This document shows, in pieces, positions 61,955-64,000 of a DNA stretch of 64,000 bases (positions are counted from its first letter, which is position 1; the number at the start of each line of letters is the position of its first letter). The position numbers and the translations under genes are program-made. The notes below the pieces were generated by a model that was not told the origin of the DNA, searched no databases, and was given only the letters and a program-made list of their open reading frames with translations. Source of the DNA: Dugong dugon (lineage: Eukaryota; Chordata; Mammalia; Sirenia; Dugongidae); assembly GCA_030035585.1 (NCBI GenBank), contig CM057476.1, positions 26,086,501 to 26,150,500 of the forward strand. The letters are read 5' to 3'.

Positions 61955-62340
61955 TTATTAGTCAGTTTTTGCCATGTAACAAACAATCCCCGAAACCTCA
62001 ATGGCTAGCAGCGAGCGGGCTTATCTCCCTACTCACAGGTGTGCAGGTCGGCTGCGTTTGACTCCAGGCTATTCCACCTGTTTTCTTCTCCCATAGACCA
62101 GCAGCTACCTGGGCCTTGACATCCTCAAGGCAAATAGCAGGAGGGCAAGACGCCAGGCCAAACAGCACAAGCCTCTGCTTACGTATGTATGGTTACAGGC
62201 CATTAGCCAGAGTCACACAGCCAAACCCAATAACAACTGGATGAGGCAATAAGGCCCATCTCTAGTGGGAGGGGTTTCAAAGCCATGTGGCAAAGGACAT
62301 GGGTACATGGAAGGGTGAAAAATTGGGAATAATCAATAAG
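61955..62340 (-). repeat. LTR-like remnant
   Basis: 'agtcagtttttgccatgtaac', 'aaacctcaatggctagcag', 'gtgtgcaggtcggctgcg', 'aaggcccatctctagtggga'. Looks like the reverse strand of an old mammalian LTR. Family not named. Confidence 0.4.
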
Positions 62341-62428
62341 CCAGCCTAACTCCATTTTACATCTAAACACAAATTCTTTTCACAGTTTTCATAAAAGTTT
62401 GTTGGATAAATGCCTTCATTACAGAGTG

Positions 62429-62776
62429 AAGGGGGACTGGGGGCAGTGGTGATTCAGTGGTAGAATTCTCACCTTCCATGCAGAAGACCTGGGTTCGATT
62501 CCCAGCTAATGCACCTCATACACAGCCACTACGCATCCTCAGTGGAGGCTTTCGTGTTGCTATGATGCTGAAGATATTTCATCGGGGCTTCTAGACTAAG
62601 ATAAGGAAGAAAGGCCTGGAGATCTACATCCAACAATCAGCCAGCGAAAACCCTGTAGACAATAACAATCCAATTCACAACTGATCATAGGGGTGGTGCG
62701 GGACCCGGCAGCATTATGTTCTGTTGTGCATGGGGTCACCATGAATCAGGGGCTGATTCAACAGCAGCTAACAACA
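62429..62776 (+). mobile_element. tRNA-Gly-headed SINE with RTE-type 3' tail, best copy
   Basis: 62443-62513 is a 71-nt tRNA-Gly-like module. It has the A-box-like TGATTCAGTGG at 62450-62460, a perfect B box GGTTCGATTCC at 62492-62502, a TCC at the anticodon position (62475-62477), and acceptor arms GCAGTGG / CTAATGC that mostly pair. The body shares 'agatctacatcc' and 'cagccagcgaaaaccctg' with RTE derivatives, and the tail 'ggggtcaccatgaatcag' plus (AAC)n is RTE-like. The 8-bp TSD ACAGAGTG lies at 62421-62428 and 62777-62784. This is a SINE, not a functional tRNA gene. Confidence 0.9.
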
Positions 62777-62861
62777 ACAGAGTGTAAAAGTAGTTCAAAA
62801 ACTTTGAAGGAAGAAGAAAGGGTAGATAACCCACTTGTCCCAACCTTTATAATTTCCATAT

Positions 62862-63068
62862 TGAAAACCTACTATGTGCCAGACTGTATGCCTGAGATAC
62901 ATTTATCCTCACAACAAACTCACGAAATAGATATGACTGCCTTCATTTTACAGATGGTAAAACAGAGACTCAGAGAGGTTAAGAAACTCACCCAATGTCA
63001 CACAGCTGTCACAGCATCCAAACTCACACACATATGACTCCAAAGTCCGCGTGCTTTCTATTCCATCA
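62862..63068 (-). repeat. MIR, full core
   Basis: 'aacctactatgtgccagact', 'cattttacagatggtaaaac', 'agagactcagagaggttaag'. Confidence 0.82.
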
Positions 63069-63149
63069 GGACTTCACTCTGCGGATTAGAAGAACCAACC
63101 CTGACCCACTTCCCCCCAGGAGCCCCAGATTTTGGCTTGGGCTCTAACG

Positions 63150-63900
63150 TTGGCTGAAGTCATTTCTAGATGTGGGCAGCAAGTTGAGTAACTGGGACAT
63201 GTGACATTTATTTAGTTACATATCTCTGGCGGGAGGTTTCGGGGGCCATTAATGTAGTGTGTCTGCATGGCTAGTTTACATGCTACTTCTTGTTATTGCT
63301 GTCTCTATTCCATGCCCCTCACACTCGATTTCAATTCAAAGTTTGGCAGTCAAGGTGTCAGGGCTAAAAAATGGAATGGCCTCCCTCTGAAATGAAATAA
63401 TTTTGTTGTTCAGTTCCGAGCGATTTTGTAATTTCATGCTTGTGTATGATAATTTTATGCTGTCCTGCCTCACGTAACTCAGTTCTGGCAGATCCTGACA
63501 GGTGATAAATACAATCTTTTCCGCCCCGCATGCGACAGACCGGTACGAGGGGGGGCGAGAAAAGCGGCAATTTCACATCGGAGGCCAGTGCACAACCGGA
63601 AGCAGTGGCAGACCCATTCTTTCATAATTTCACGCCTGGATTCCAGCCGGCGCCACCTCTGTTGTGGCTGAAGGACCCACGGGTCAAGGGAGCCTTCCTG
63701 GAAATAGAATGGTGTTGGGCAGGGGCCAGGGAATTGGCAAGCAGGGAGGGGACAAGGAGAAAGTTATGACTTTGGGCCCGCCCAGGGTTGGCGCGTGGTA
63801 GGCTGATGTTCAATTTATGGTGCAGCTTATCGCCTCTGCTCTCTCCTCTGCACATTTCTTTGGAACGGTAGCCTTCTGAGGAATTATTTTTGCAAATCTG
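63150..63900. promoter_or_regulatory. Repeat-free, CpG-bearing candidate conserved non-coding sequence
   Basis: About 750 bp without a recognised repeat. Contains 'gccattaatgtagtgtgtct', 'tttgttgttcagttccgagc', 'tgataattttatgctgtcc', and a CpG cluster at 63520-63600 ('cgccccgcatgcgacag', 'ggtacgagggggggcgag'). Inferred to be constrained because CpGs and AT-rich words survive together. No exon found. Confidence 0.3.
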
Positions 63901-63911
63901 TTAGACACTTG

Positions 63912-64000
63912 AGAGACAGCCATTTCCAATAAAAAAAGGAGGGAGGAAGAGAGAGGGGAAAGTAAAAGGAGGGAGGGATGGAAAGACAGAGTGAGGGAGA
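63912..64000. repeat. Purine-rich tract at window end
   Basis: (GGGA)/(GAGGA)-type sequence running off the end of the window. Confidence 0.8.

Noticed and set aside
62443..62513. Possible functional tRNA-Gly gene
   Set aside because: It is the head of a 348-bp SINE with TSDs and an RTE tail, with mismatches in the acceptor and A box.

Overview
The window looks like nuclear DNA from an afrotherian mammal, most likely an elephant or close paenungulate. The main evidence is about 35 insertions of two interspersed families that I recognise as afrotherian. One is the AfroSINEs, whose heads read GGAGCCCTGGTGGCACAGTG or a 'GGGACTCCCTGGGTGG' variant. The other is an RTE (BovB-like) non-LTR retrotransposon with its short derivatives, ending in (GTT/AAC)n and the 'gagtcggaatcgactcgatggcaac' type of 3' end. 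These sit on the usual ancient mammalian background of MIR, L2, L1M, MER5A, MER20 and MLT1-like LTRs. Family names come from memory of consensus sequences; no database search was run. Element borders were placed by eye and, where stated, by target-site duplications (TSDs) read directly.

I find no protein-coding gene, intact exon, functional RNA gene, CRISPR array or prokaryotic feature. Every long open frame lies in a repeat, a microsatellite or GC-rich sequence without family resemblance. The only recognisable protein-coding remnant is a broken reverse-transcriptase C-terminal region in an RTE copy (59506-60196, + strand). The window is best read as intergenic or deep intronic.

Layout. 1-6400: ancient repeats, a (TTA)n tract invaded by RTE/SINE copies, and a MER5A split by an RTE-derived SINE. 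6400-9300: two solo MaLR-like LTRs with perfect 5-bp TSDs, then an L1M 3' end hit by an RTE-SINE and a hAT element. 10.4-12.1 kb: an L2 3' end split by an MLT1 LTR (itself carrying a Tigger-like transposon) and by an RTE copy. 14.5-17.2 kb: two SINEs sharing a target and a local duplicate pair. 19-23 kb: an LTR with two SINEs, a MIR split by an L1, and a dimeric SINE. 23.7-27 kb: two repeat-free stretches that look like conserved non-coding sequence. 28-31.5 kb: a second local duplication around GGAT microsatellites. 36-39.3 kb: L1, LTR and an inverted SINE pair. 40.5-43 kb: four-level nesting L1M > L1 > RTE > AfroSINE. 44-47.5 kb: SINEs, and an L1M with a GGAT array. 47.9-48.8 kb: further repeat-poor sequence. 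52.5-56 kb: nested SINEs. 59-60.4 kb: an RTE with a 5' inversion inside MER20. 61-63 kb: more SINEs, including one with a clear tRNA-Gly head. 63.1-63.9 kb: repeat-free, locally CpG-bearing sequence.

The best 'system' here is the retrotransposition record itself: one RTE apparently supplied the 3' tail used by several SINE families (AfroSINEs, a tRNA-Gly-headed SINE and headless RTE derivatives). TSDs let many insertions be ordered relative to their hosts.
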